A stretch of 64,000 nucleotides of DNA, from assembly GCF_900120005.1 (NCBI RefSeq), contig NZ_LT635453.1, forward strand, positions 124,001 through 188,000. Reading direction: 5' to 3'. Shown here one piece after another: positions 54,099 through 62,005 of this stretch (within the stretch, counting starts at the first letter, position 1; every line of letters begins with the position of its first letter). The position numbers and the translations under genes were made by a program. The notes under the pieces are model-generated. The model made no database searches and was not told the DNA's origin. It saw only the letters and a list, made by a program, of their open reading frames with translations. This DNA comes from Holdemania sp. Marseille-P2844 (GTDB lineage Bacteria > Bacillota_I > Bacilli_A > Erysipelotrichales > Erysipelotrichaceae).

Positions 54099-54659
54099 AT
54101 GACCCGCAAGGAATGGGGACAGTCCTGTTTTAAGAATGTTTTCAGCCGATTCCGGTTTTATCTGATCACTTCTGTACTGATATCGTTGGTCATCACCGGC
54201 GCGGTACTGAAATGGAAGGAACCGGTGTTGATCGGGATCGCTGTGATTTTCTGGCTGGTGACACTGGGCGTTTTGCTTTTGCTTCTTCTGGAATGGAGAG
54301 GAATCCAGCGGATGATGCAGAACTTGCCGGAGTCGCTGGGACCTGTGCGGCAGCTGAATACACTGTGGCTGGGAGAAGATACTGTCTATTTCTGGTACCG
54401 CCGTCAGGGACATGTCATTCCGATTCGAGAGATTGTGTCCTGCAGCGTCGCATCCGTTACGGAAAGTCCGTATGCCAGCGGCAGTGCCCGCAATAGCATG
54501 TTGATTCTGGGCTTGAAGGATCGAAATCTGGGTGTAAATGTCAGCGACCGAAAGAACGCAATCCAGGCTGCGCAGTTTCTGAAAACAAAAAATCCGCGGC
54601 TGACGCTGATGGATATTGAAGAAAAAAAGGTGTCTTTGACAGAAATTCACACTGAATAA
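54099..54659 (+). CDS. Hypothetical membrane protein (YcxB-like layout)
   Basis: 186 residues. Two TM helices (~20-40 and 46-68) followed by a soluble, beta-rich cytosolic domain (~75-186: DTVYFWYRRQGHVIPIREIV). This two-TM-plus-domain layout resembles YcxB-type proteins, but no motif is diagnostic. The RBS is weak (GAAAGTAATGTC). Function unknown. Confidence 0.7.
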   Translation: MTRKEWGQSCFKNVFSRFRFYLITSVLISLVITGAVLKWKEPVLIGIAVIFWLVTLGVLLLLLLEWRGIQRMMQNLPESLGPVRQLNTLWLGEDTVYFWYRRQGHVIPIREIVSCSVASVTESPYASGSARNSMLILGLKDRNLGVNVSDRKNAIQAAQFLKTKNPRLTLMDIEEKKVSLTEIHTE

Positions 54660-55365
54660 TAATCAGAAAGTTGAGACGTTGGACTGGAAGCAAGATTCAG
54701 AAAGACTTAGTTCTCTTAAAGCCATCGCTATTCAACGAAAGTTTGGAAAGGTTTTTGAGCTTGAAGTAAACTTTGGCTTATGAGTATGAGTTCACGGAAA
54801 AAGTATAATGAAAAACAGGAGAAACAGACTGATTGAGAGGGATATCCCTTGTCAGCAGGGTAAAACTCCTGTTTTTCTTTCGCTTATTTTTGTCTTAAAA
54901 GCCATTTTGCTTGTGGAAAAATTAAGTTCAAAATAAAAGAGATTGGGATCAGTCCGTAATATCTGATTTGCTTTTTTGTGATGCACTTCATTTTACATTA
55001 AATTTCATCGATATTTCTTCTTGTCAGACAGGTCTGCTTATCCCTAAAAAGTGATAAGTAGAAAGAAGAAACAGAGCTCTTTTTGAATTCAGGAAATTTC
55101 AATTTTCAAAACAGCGATGCTGAAAAGGCGGCAAATAAAAAGAAGCTTTCGCGTTGACAGCGGCGCTTTTTTCCGTTATTTTATGGATAGAGAGAGGGCG
55201 GCTGTTTTGGCAGCTGTCTGAATGAGGAATTCCGCCCGGCCATGCAGGACGAGTTCACGAACCGAATTCTAATGAATGGAATAGACTAAAGAGAAGCCTG
55301 GAATCGACTTCTTTTTCCGTATTCTTAAGTGAAAATGACACAAACTAACAGAAAGGTGATGATGA
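54660..55365. other. Non-coding region with several hairpins
   Basis: About 700 bp without a credible long gene. It contains the candidate small RNA at 54811 and terminator-like hairpins near 55142-55172 and 55293-55318 (AGAAG ... CTTCTTTTT). No tRNA or known RNA family was recognised. Confidence 0.6.
54811..54880 (+). ncRNA. Candidate small RNA or large terminator
   Basis: TATAAT at 54804-54809 is followed at once by AAAAACAGGAG (54811-54821), which pairs with CTCCTGTTTTT (54866-54876); the 44-nt interior contains AGGGATATCCCT and a CTGA/TCAG pair. It could be a ~65-nt structured RNA ending in a T-run, or simply the terminator of the gene before it. No good -35 was found, so this is tentative. 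Confidence 0.35.
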
Positions 55366-55419
55366 ATGTTTAAATTAGCGATTTTATTGATTGCGCTGTT
55401 GTATTGGATTCTGCATTAA
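55366..55419 (+). CDS. Possible 17-residue hydrophobic peptide
   Basis: MFKLAILLIALLYWILH, a single membrane-spanning stretch, preceded by AGAAAGGTGATGATGA (spacing 7-12 nt). Small hydrophobic peptides with strong RBS can be type I toxins or membrane-protein regulators, but no antisense RNA was identified. The stop is followed within ~100 bp by a terminator at 55512. Evidence is the RBS, the composition and the following terminator only. Confidence 0.4.
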   Translation: MFKLAILLIALLYWILH

Positions 55420-55511
55420 AAAGTGACAGAGTGTTCAGTGAAAAACGAATGGGATTTGACTGAACAGCCTGATCGAAACGGAAAAACGATGTCGCATGAC
55501 TTCCACAGGAG

Positions 55512-55533
55512 CTGCCGAAAATCCGGCAGTTTT
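55512..55533 (+). terminator. Terminator next to the IS insertion site
   Basis: CTGCCG (55512-55517), loop AAAATC, CGGCAG (55524-55529), then TTTTC. The direct repeat that flanks the mobile element starts at 55534. Confidence 0.8.
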
Positions 55534-55628
55534 CATTTTGCGCCGCAAGTGAATTGAAAAAGTAAACGCAGCCTTAAGACAAAAAGAAATTGCATTTACT
55601 TTTGCAAAGACGCGGACTGCATTTACTC

Positions 55629-57045
55629 GTGCAAATGAGTTATAGTCATCTTGTATCTCCCTGTCCAGATAGGAGTCCTCATTATGAGCCACTTAACTTT
55701 GCAAGATCGGATTACGATTCAATCCGAGTTGAATCAGGGTTCTTCTTTCAACACGATTGCTCGTTTGATTTCCAAGAGTCCTACCACGCTCTCCCGCGAG
55801 ATTCGAAATCATCTGCTGATTCGCGATCGTTCTTCTTACCCTCAGTCTCGCATGATGAACGATTGCCTCCATCGCTTTGAATGCCGGCTAAAATTTGTCT
55901 GTCAGCCTCAGTGCCATTTTCAAAAGGGGAATTGTCGTTTTTGTGGTCATTGTTTCCGGGTTTGTCATGATTATGAAAAAGAGTGCTGTCCTTCTCTCTC
56001 TCATCCTCCTTATGTTTGTAATGGCTGTCGGCAGCGTCAGCGCTGCTCCCTGGAACAACGTGATTATAAGGCAGCAGAAGCCCACCAGGAATATCGGCAG
56101 AGGCTCGTTGAAACCCGTTCTGGATTTAATTTAACCGAAGCTGAATTGGCTTTGATTCAGCGGGAGCTTACTCCGCTTATTAAAGAGAATAAACAATCCG
56201 TACATCATGCTTGTCTGGTTAAAGCTGATATTCTCCCTTGTCATGAGAAAACCATTTATAATCTCATTGACGCCAACCTGCTTCCCGGTATCAAAAATTT
56301 AGATTTGCCTCGAAAGTGCCGCTTAAAACCTAGAAAATCAGGGCGGAAAGAACATAAGGTCGATAGTCAATGTCGGATTCACCGAACTTATGCAGACTAC
56401 CTGGACTTCGTTCAAGCTCATCCGGATGTCTCCGTTGTAGAGATGGATACTGTTGAAGGGATTAAAGGCGGTAAGGTGATTCTCACGTTTCTCTTCAAGT
56501 CCTGCAATCTTCAATTATACTTCCTGGCCGACCACCATACCTCTCAAGCTACAATTCAACAGATGGATCAACTTTATGAACAACGATTCGGTCCTGAGTT
56601 ATTCAAGAAAATATTTGAAGTCACCCTGACGGATAATGGCTCCGAATTCTCCAATCCGACGGCGATTGAAAACGATGCCTTCCATCAATCCAGGTCTCGT
56701 TTATTCTACTGTGATCCCGCTGCTTCCTATCAAAAAGGGACTTGCGAGAATAACCATGAAATGTTGCGCAGATTCTATCCTAAAGGATCATCTTTCGATC
56801 AGTTAACACAAGATGAATTGAACCTCATTTCAAGCCATATCAATTCTTATAAAAGAAAAAGACTGAATGATCACTCGCCTCTTGAGTTATTCAGTCTTCT
56901 CTTCGGGAACGAAACGCTCGATAAATTAGGGCTTGTTTCCATCGCTCCTGAAAGCGTTTGCCTTTCCCTCCGGGGTTTGTTCAACAAATAAAGAATAGAC
57001 ACAGGGAGATCCATTGACAAGCCAGCCTAAGAACGAATTTAGCAC
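55629..57045 (+). mobile_element. IS30-family insertion sequence
   Basis: 1417 bp. Ends GTGCAAATGAGTTATAG and (inverse of the right end) GTGCTAAATTCGTTCTTAG are imperfect inverted repeats, and ATCTCCCTGT recurs inverted further in on both sides. CTGCATTTACTC is directly repeated on both flanks (55617-55628 and 57046-57057), as expected for a target duplication. Encodes one intact transposase. Confidence 0.8.
55684..56991 (+). CDS. IS30 family transposase
   Basis: 435 residues from the ATG at 55684 (AGGAGTCCTCATT). N-terminal HTH of the IS30 kind (MSHLTLQDRITIQSELNQGS ... SPTTLSREIRNH), two cysteine clusters (~60-115) possibly binding zinc, and the DDE integrase core: VVEMDTVEG, LTDNGSEFSNP and GTCENNHEMLRRFYPKG. 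The frame is open, so it may be functional. Confidence 0.95.
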   Translation: MSHLTLQDRITIQSELNQGSSFNTIARLISKSPTTLSREIRNHLLIRDRSSYPQSRMMNDCLHRFECRLKFVCQPQCHFQKGNCRFCGHCFRVCHDYEKECCPSLSHPPYVCNGCRQRQRCSLEQRDYKAAEAHQEYRQRLVETRSGFNLTEAELALIQRELTPLIKENKQSVHHACLVKADILPCHEKTIYNLIDANLLPGIKNLDLPRKCRLKPRKSGRKEHKVDSQCRIHRTYADYLDFVQAHPDVSVVEMDTVEGIKGGKVILTFLFKSCNLQLYFLADHHTSQATIQQMDQLYEQRFGPELFKKIFEVTLTDNGSEFSNPTAIENDAFHQSRSRLFYCDPAASYQKGTCENNHEMLRRFYPKGSSFDQLTQDELNLISSHINSYKRKRLNDHSPLELFSLLFGNETLDKLGLVSIAPESVCLSLRGLFNK

Positions 57046-57305
57046 CTGCATTTACTCAACGAAATAAATTGCATTTCGCTAAATATCTTTTCTTGTACCC
57101 TTTTTTATCTGGTTTCTACGGATATTTTAACACTTTTCCCTCATTATCTGGCTCTTTTTTTGTTTCCTTTTACTCTGTTTCTCCTTTTACTCTGCCCCGA
57201 TACACATTTTCTTCTTTACCTGCGTTTACTTTTACTATTGACCCATTTTGCGCCGCAGGATACTCAATTCAAATTAATTATGTTTAAGCGATGCTCAGAA
57301 AAAGC

Positions 57306-57334
57306 TTGTGGGCGCAGATCAGGTAGGCTATAAT
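57306..57334 (+). promoter_or_regulatory. Promoter of the MATE gene
   Basis: TTGTGG (57306-57311), 17 bp, TATAAT (57329-57334), 34 bp before the ATG. It is just outside the mobile element. Confidence 0.7.
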
Positions 57335-57368
57335 GTTCTGGATTTTGTAAATCGGAAGGGGGAAAAGA

Positions 57369-58715
57369 ATGCATAATCGAATGACGGAAGGCAGTCCGCT
57401 GAAACTGATCCTGATGTTTGCGATGCCGGTTTTGTTAGGCAATGTCTTCCAGCAATTTTATAATATGGCCGATACGATGATGGTCGGCAGGATTCTGGGG
57501 GTGGACGCTTTGGCGGCAATGGGCGCTACGGCTTCGGTTTCCGGTCTGGTTTTGGGCTTGAATATCGGTTTGGCGCAGGGCTTTGCGATTCCGATCGCGC
57601 AGTATGTCGGCGCTGGAGACATGGGGAAAGTCAGAAAAGCGGTAGCGGGCACGCTGATGCTGGGGGTGATCTTTGTTCTCGGCATTACGATCGCTGCGCT
57701 TATGACAGGCATTCCGGTACTGAAGCTGTTGGGGACGCCGGAAGAAATCATGGGAATGTCAGTTGAGTATATCTTTATTATTTACGGCGGGCTGATCATC
57801 ACGATGATGTACAACATGGCCGCCAGTATCTTACGTTCCTACGGCGACAGCCGGACTCCGCTGTATTTTCTGATTCTGGCCTCGCTGACCAACATTGTGC
57901 TGGACTATGTATTTTTAAAGACCCTGCGGATGGGCGTCGGCGGCGCGGCGATTGCGACGTTGATTTCCCAAGCTCTGTCCGTCGTGCTCTGCGTCTTGTA
58001 TATCAAAGAAAAGACAAGCTTTCTGATTCCGGGAAAAGAGGATTTCTGCTGGGATAGAGAGATGCTGAAAGCGCAGCTGTCGTTGGGAATCTCCATGGGT
58101 TTGATGAATTCGATCGTTTCGATCGGCTCGGTCATTCTGCAAAGCGCCGTCAACAAGCTGGGGTCGGTGATCATCGCCGGACATACTGCTTCCCGCAAGG
58201 TGATCGAAATGTTCATGCAGCCGCTGATCAGCATCGGCGTTACCGCAACAACCTATGTTTCACAGAATCTGGGGGCCGGGAAGCTCGAACGGATCCGCAA
58301 AGGGCTGCACTGCTGCACGGCGATCAGCTTTGTGTGGTCGACGTTCTGCATCCTCATTTCCTTCTGGGGAATTGACTTGATCCTGGCGCTGGTGGTGGAC
58401 GCGAAGGAGATTCAGGTCATCGCCACCGCCCGGCAGTATTTTAAAATCAACGTGTTCTTCTTCTATGCTTTGTCGGTTTTGTTTATCTACCGCAACGCGC
58501 TGCAGGGATTGGGAAAAAGTCAGGCGCCGATCTTTTCCAGCTGTATCGAGATGGTCGTGAAGATCCTGGCGACGCTGCTGCTGACGCCGGCTCTGGGGTA
58601 TCTGGGCGTATGTTATACCGAACCGATTGCCTGGATCTTGATGGCGGTGTTTCTGTTGGCGGCCTTTTACCGGGATCCCCGGTTCCATCCCGACTTTCAT
58701 CACAAAAAAGTCTGA
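57369..58715 (+). CDS. MATE family efflux transporter
   Basis: 448 residues with twelve hydrophobic segments. Starts MTEGSPLKLILMFAMPVLLG, with the conserved QQFYNMADTMMVGRILG, characteristic of Na+/H+-coupled drug export (DinF/NorM-like branch). Repeat halves begin near residues 15 and 240. Strong RBS GGAAGGGGGAAAAGA. Substrate unknown. Confidence 0.94.
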   Translation: MHNRMTEGSPLKLILMFAMPVLLGNVFQQFYNMADTMMVGRILGVDALAAMGATASVSGLVLGLNIGLAQGFAIPIAQYVGAGDMGKVRKAVAGTLMLGVIFVLGITIAALMTGIPVLKLLGTPEEIMGMSVEYIFIIYGGLIITMMYNMAASILRSYGDSRTPLYFLILASLTNIVLDYVFLKTLRMGVGGAAIATLISQALSVVLCVLYIKEKTSFLIPGKEDFCWDREMLKAQLSLGISMGLMNSIVSIGSVILQSAVNKLGSVIIAGHTASRKVIEMFMQPLISIGVTATTYVSQNLGAGKLERIRKGLHCCTAISFVWSTFCILISFWGIDLILALVVDAKEIQVIATARQYFKINVFFFYALSVLFIYRNALQGLGKSQAPIFSSCIEMVVKILATLLLTPALGYLGVCYTEPIAWILMAVFLLAAFYRDPRFHPDFHHKKV

Positions 58716-58881
58716 ACAAAGACACGAAAAAGGTTGGTATAAATGTGGAAATCGCTTTCTTTAACTGCGCGGTGCCAAAACGATAAAAAAGGAAAGAAAA
58801 ATCTGGCAGATTGCGGTAAATTTTTGTGCCGAATGGGCATAACTGTGCTAAACTAGTTCTGCATTATATGGAGGAAAAGGC

Positions 58882-59559
58882 ATGAATAAAGTTTACACTG
58901 GAAAGACAAAAGATGTTTACGCGTTAGACAACGGCAACTACCAGCTGAAATTCAAGGACGATTGCACGGGCACCGACGGCGTCTTCGATCCGGGAGCCAA
59001 CACCGTTGGATTGCAGATTGAAGGCATTGGCCGCGAAAATCTGAAAGTATCGGTTTATTTCTTCGAAATTTTGAAAAAAGCAGGTGTGAAAACACATTAT
59101 GTCAGTGCGGATATCGACAATGCGACAATGGAAGTGCTGCCGGCGAAGGTGTTCGGCAAAGGTCTGGAAGTCATCTGCCGTTACCGTGCGGTCGGAAGCT
59201 TCATCCGTCGTTATGGCGCCTATATGGAAAGCGGCACACCGCTGAACGCTTATGTGGAAACAACGCTGAAAGATGATGATCTGGGTGATCCGCTGATCAC
59301 GCCGGATGGTCTGGAAGCGATTGGGGTCATGACGCTGGATCAGTATGCACAGATGAAGGCGATGACGCAGAAGATTTCCGGTATTGTCAAAGACACGCTG
59401 GCGGAAAAAGGTCTTGATCTGTACGACATCAAGTTTGAATTCGGTTATTATAACGGCGAAGTTATCTTAATTGATGAAATTGCGTCAGGCAATATGCGCG
59501 TTTACAAAGACGGCGAAATTGTTGAACCGACGGATCTGACAAAATTAATCTTAGGGTAA
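58882..59559 (+). CDS. purC: Phosphoribosylaminoimidazole-succinocarboxamide synthase
   Basis: 225 residues. Adds Asp to CAIR in purine synthesis. N-terminal [20 protein letters not shown], the conserved [13 protein letters not shown], and [20 protein letters not shown] ... SGNMR. The first residues resemble SAICAR synthetases with an extra N-terminal variation (GxxN instead of the longer Bacillus start). RBS GGAGGAAAAGG; a TGC-TAAACT extended -10 lies at 58846-58854. No other pur gene is nearby, so it is isolated from a pathway operon. Confidence 0.93.
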   Translation: MNKVYTGKTKDVYALDNGNYQLKFKDDCTGTDGVFDPGANTVGLQIEGIGRENLKVSVYFFEILKKAGVKTHYVSADIDNATMEVLPAKVFGKGLEVICRYRAVGSFIRRYGAYMESGTPLNAYVETTLKDDDLGDPLITPDGLEAIGVMTLDQYAQMKAMTQKISGIVKDTLAEKGLDLYDIKFEFGYYNGEVILIDEIASGNMRVYKDGEIVEPTDLTKLILG

Positions 59560-59581
59560 ACGTAAGCAAGACTCAGAACGG

Positions 59582-59606
59582 GAACGGATGAAAATCCGTT
59601 CTTTTT
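59582..59606 (+). terminator. purC terminator
   Basis: GAACGGAT, loop GAAA, ATCCGTTC (8 bp), then TTTTT. Confidence 0.95.
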
Positions 59607-59762
59607 CGTGATTAAAATAGAGAAATGAAATTGAAAACAAAACGGTACTGAGTTATAATAAGCTCAGAAAGATTAACTCAAAAAAGTATTTTTACAAATT
59701 TCAATTCTTTTAGGGGGCTTTTCCTGATTTTCCGCAATATTAATATTAGGAGGCTCCTGAAT

Positions 59763-60908
59763 ATGAAACAAAGTAACTTACTTCTCAACATTTCCGATCA
59801 ACAATTACAGCAGGCGGGACTGACCCGCGCTCAGGCTAGAAAAAGTCTGGCCGCTCTTGATTATCGGGATAACGACGTGTTCCGTCATGTGATGAACGCG
59901 GAGAATCCGGTTTCCCGAAAGATTCTGACGATGTATCTCTCGGATTTGCTTCATCGGCGGATTGTGTGGATAGGATCGGAAGCGACAGAACCGGTGAAGG
60001 CAAACTTCCGGGAGAAAGGGGTCCGCTACGACGTCATGGTGAGGATCCAGGATGATCAGGGAAAGCCGATGCTGGTAAATTTAGAAATGCAGAATTATCG
60101 GATGGCGGAATCGTTATCGCTGCGGTCGCAGGGCTATGCCTCAAGGATGGTTTCCGATCAGATTGAAGTGGGCGGCAGCTTTGATTTTATTCCTGTGCTT
60201 CAGATCATGATTACCAGGCGGATGCCGGAGATGAAAGCGAGTCGTGAATATTTGCATTACCACCGGTATACCAACGAAAAAACAAGCAAATGGATGCCGA
60301 AGGAACGCTGCCGAACGCTTTGGATCGAGATGGAAAAAACACAGGCGTTGGAGAGGATTCCGACAGAACAATGGCGGATCTCAGACAAGATGACGTACAT
60401 GCTTCGATACAGCCGGGATCCGAAAAAGCAGAAGATCATTCATGAATTGATAGAGAAAGAGGAGGTTATTCGAATGATGGAAGAAAAACGGATGGATTTT
60501 TTAAAGGACACCAGTGATGCAATAGCCAGGATGCGGATGAAATACGACGAGATGGATGAGAAGACGGTGTATAAAAAAGGCATAAAAAAAGGGATGCGGA
60601 AAGGTGTAAAGAAAGGCGTGAAACAAGGGATGAAACAAGGATTGGAACAAGGGATGGAACAAGGGATGGTTCAAGGAATCGTAAAAGGGAAAGTTTCCTT
60701 GCTGAAGGAGTTACTGCGGCAGAAATGGGAATTAACGGAAAGTGATGAGAAAGATTTGGACAGTTTAAATGAAGAAGAAGTGAATCAGATCGTCCAAGTT
60801 TTAAATAGAATAAATACCCCAAAAGATCTTCATGATCAACTGAAAAAGCTTTCCGGTTCAAAGCATCAAGCGGAGAGTCATGCTCAATTTTCATTTTCTC
60901 ATGACTAA
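59763..60908 (+). CDS. Rpn/PD-(D/E)XK nuclease family protein (putative transposase-like)
   Basis: 381 residues. N-terminal restriction-like domain: DNDVFRHVMNAENPVSRKIL, YDVMVRIQDDQGKPMLVNLEMQ (D...EMQ nuclease core) and YASRMVSDQIEVG. The C-terminal part carries a run of glycine-lysine/glutamine repeats (GIKKGMRKGVKKGV ... QGMEQGM) typical for Rpn proteins. RBS AGGAGGCTCCTGAAT. Family members promote RecA-independent recombination or act in phage defence; which applies is unknown. A decayed fragment of a second copy follows directly. Confidence 0.9.
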   Translation: MKQSNLLLNISDQQLQQAGLTRAQARKSLAALDYRDNDVFRHVMNAENPVSRKILTMYLSDLLHRRIVWIGSEATEPVKANFREKGVRYDVMVRIQDDQGKPMLVNLEMQNYRMAESLSLRSQGYASRMVSDQIEVGGSFDFIPVLQIMITRRMPEMKASREYLHYHRYTNEKTSKWMPKERCRTLWIEMEKTQALERIPTEQWRISDKMTYMLRYSRDPKKQKIIHELIEKEEVIRMMEEKRMDFLKDTSDAIARMRMKYDEMDEKTVYKKGIKKGMRKGVKKGVKQGMKQGLEQGMEQGMVQGIVKGKVSLLKELLRQKWELTESDEKDLDSLNEEEVNQIVQVLNRINTPKDLHDQLKKLSGSKHQAESHAQFSFSHD

Positions 60909-60940
60909 TTGAAGGAGAGAAGCCAAGGGAGAAAAGCAAA

Positions 60941-61241
60941 TGGACTATTTAAAGGACACCAGTGATGTAATCGTCAAGATGCGTATCAAACAGGATGAAA
61001 TGAACATGTAGCAGATAAAAAAAGGCATAGAATAAAGAATAGCACAGGGTGAAAGGGAAAATTAACCCTGAAGGACAGACTGAATCAGAGATGAGCGTTA
61101 ACGGAAACGGATGAAGCCTGTTTAGATAAATTAAAGGAGAAGGATGTCGATCGGATAATCTTAGTTTCATAAAAGATGAATACGCTGGTCGATTTCCATG
61201 ATCAGCTTAGAAAACTCACTCCGTCAAAAATTAACGGTTAA
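60941..61241 (+). pseudogene. Decayed 3' fragment of a second Rpn-type gene
   Basis: Reads MDYLKDTSDVIVKMRIKQDE, matching MDFLKDTSDAIARMRMKYDE of the intact gene. Then a stop after EMNM, more stops and frame changes, and a tail (ALTETDEACLDKLKEKDVD, FHDQLRKL) that matches the end of the intact protein. The repeat section in the middle is mostly lost. The 5' nuclease part is missing, so this is a remnant of tandem duplication or of two insertions. Confidence 0.85.
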
Positions 61242-61468
61242 GAATAAAATCTGTAATTCTTCAAACAGACTAAAATAAAATTGTCTTTTGGTTAACCGAC
61301 AAATAAAGTGTCATGACCATAAAATTACGTTCAGGATTCAATCTATGAACCGATCAAATTTTGAAAAGAAGAAAGAGCAGAAACCAGTATAATGATCAAT
61401 GTGGAAATCTTAATTTTAACGATAATCTCTGGTTAATTTAGACGGAGGTTCCATGAGAGGAGCAGACC

Positions 61469-61882
61469 ATGAAGGGAATTTTATTGTTAAGCCATGGCGA
61501 TATGGCGAAAGGCATGCTGCAGTCATCTTCAATTTTTTTCGGTGAGAATTTGCCGCAGGTGCAGGCTTTAGGCTATCAGATGACTGATGACAGCGAGGCG
61601 TTTGAGGAAAGGATTGGTAAGGCGATCGCGGAACTGGACAGCGGCGACGGCGTGCTGGTGCTGACGGATCTGTTTGCGGGAACACCGGCGCACAAGACGA
61701 CGCGCTATTTAAAGCCGGGGCAGGTCGATGTGATCTGCGGTGTTAACCTGCCTTTGTTTTTAGAACTGCTGGGTTTGCGGGAAGCTGGTGATCTGGATCT
61801 GAGCACGGTGATGCAGACTGGGAAAGATGGAATTCGGCTGTGGGAAGTCGCACAGTCGCAGAGCGACGACGATTTCTTTTAA
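61469..61882 (+). CDS. PTS mannose-family EIIA component (orphan)
   Basis: 137 residues. The phosphorylation site His9 is in GILLLSHGDMAKGM; the rest follows the EIIA-Man fold (VLVLTDLFAGTPAH ... GVNLPLFLELL). No EIIB, IIC or IID gene lies next to it, so it may serve a remote transporter or have a regulatory role. RBS GAGGAGCAGACC; TATAAT at 61388-61393. The preceding 230 bp shows only remnants of the Rpn copy. Confidence 0.9.
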   Translation: MKGILLLSHGDMAKGMLQSSSIFFGENLPQVQALGYQMTDDSEAFEERIGKAIAELDSGDGVLVLTDLFAGTPAHKTTRYLKPGQVDVICGVNLPLFLELLGLREAGDLDLSTVMQTGKDGIRLWEVAQSQSDDDFF

Positions 61883-61975
61883 AATCGGACGATTACGATA
61901 AGACTGAAGATTTATATTTTACAAAAACCCTGGCTGATGGGGCGGTCCAATAAAACAGTATAATAATGTTTTCGG

Positions 61976-62005
61976 GAAGCGGCATGAGTAATCATGCCGC
62001 TTTTC
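61976..62005. terminator. Terminator at the end of EIIA and recombinase
   Basis: AAGCGGCATGA and TCATGCCGCTT are exact inverses with a 4-nt loop and TTTTCC on the plus strand. The last codons of the leftward recombinase are part of it, so a junction lies close by. Confidence 0.85.

Larger units (their letters stand above)
55548..57244. mobile_element. Outer inverted-repeat element (probable MITE-like host of the IS)
   Basis: Ends AGTGAATTGAAAAAGTAAAC (left, continues GCAG) and the inverse of the right end GGTCAATAGTAAAAGTAAAC (continues GCAG) match at 20 of 24 positions. A 14-bp direct repeat CATTTTGCGCCGCA flanks it (55534-55547 and 57245-57258). Without the IS30 copy inside it would be ~268 bp, non-coding and pyrimidine-rich on the right side. 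Confidence 0.7.

Noticed and set aside
58716-58881. Purine riboswitch upstream of purC
   Set aside because: No conserved loop-loop or three-way-junction signatures were found in the 166-bp gap.
60585-60690. Short tandem repeats (KKG/EQG) as a CRISPR-like array
   Set aside because: They are codon repeats within an open frame of the Rpn-type gene, without spacers.
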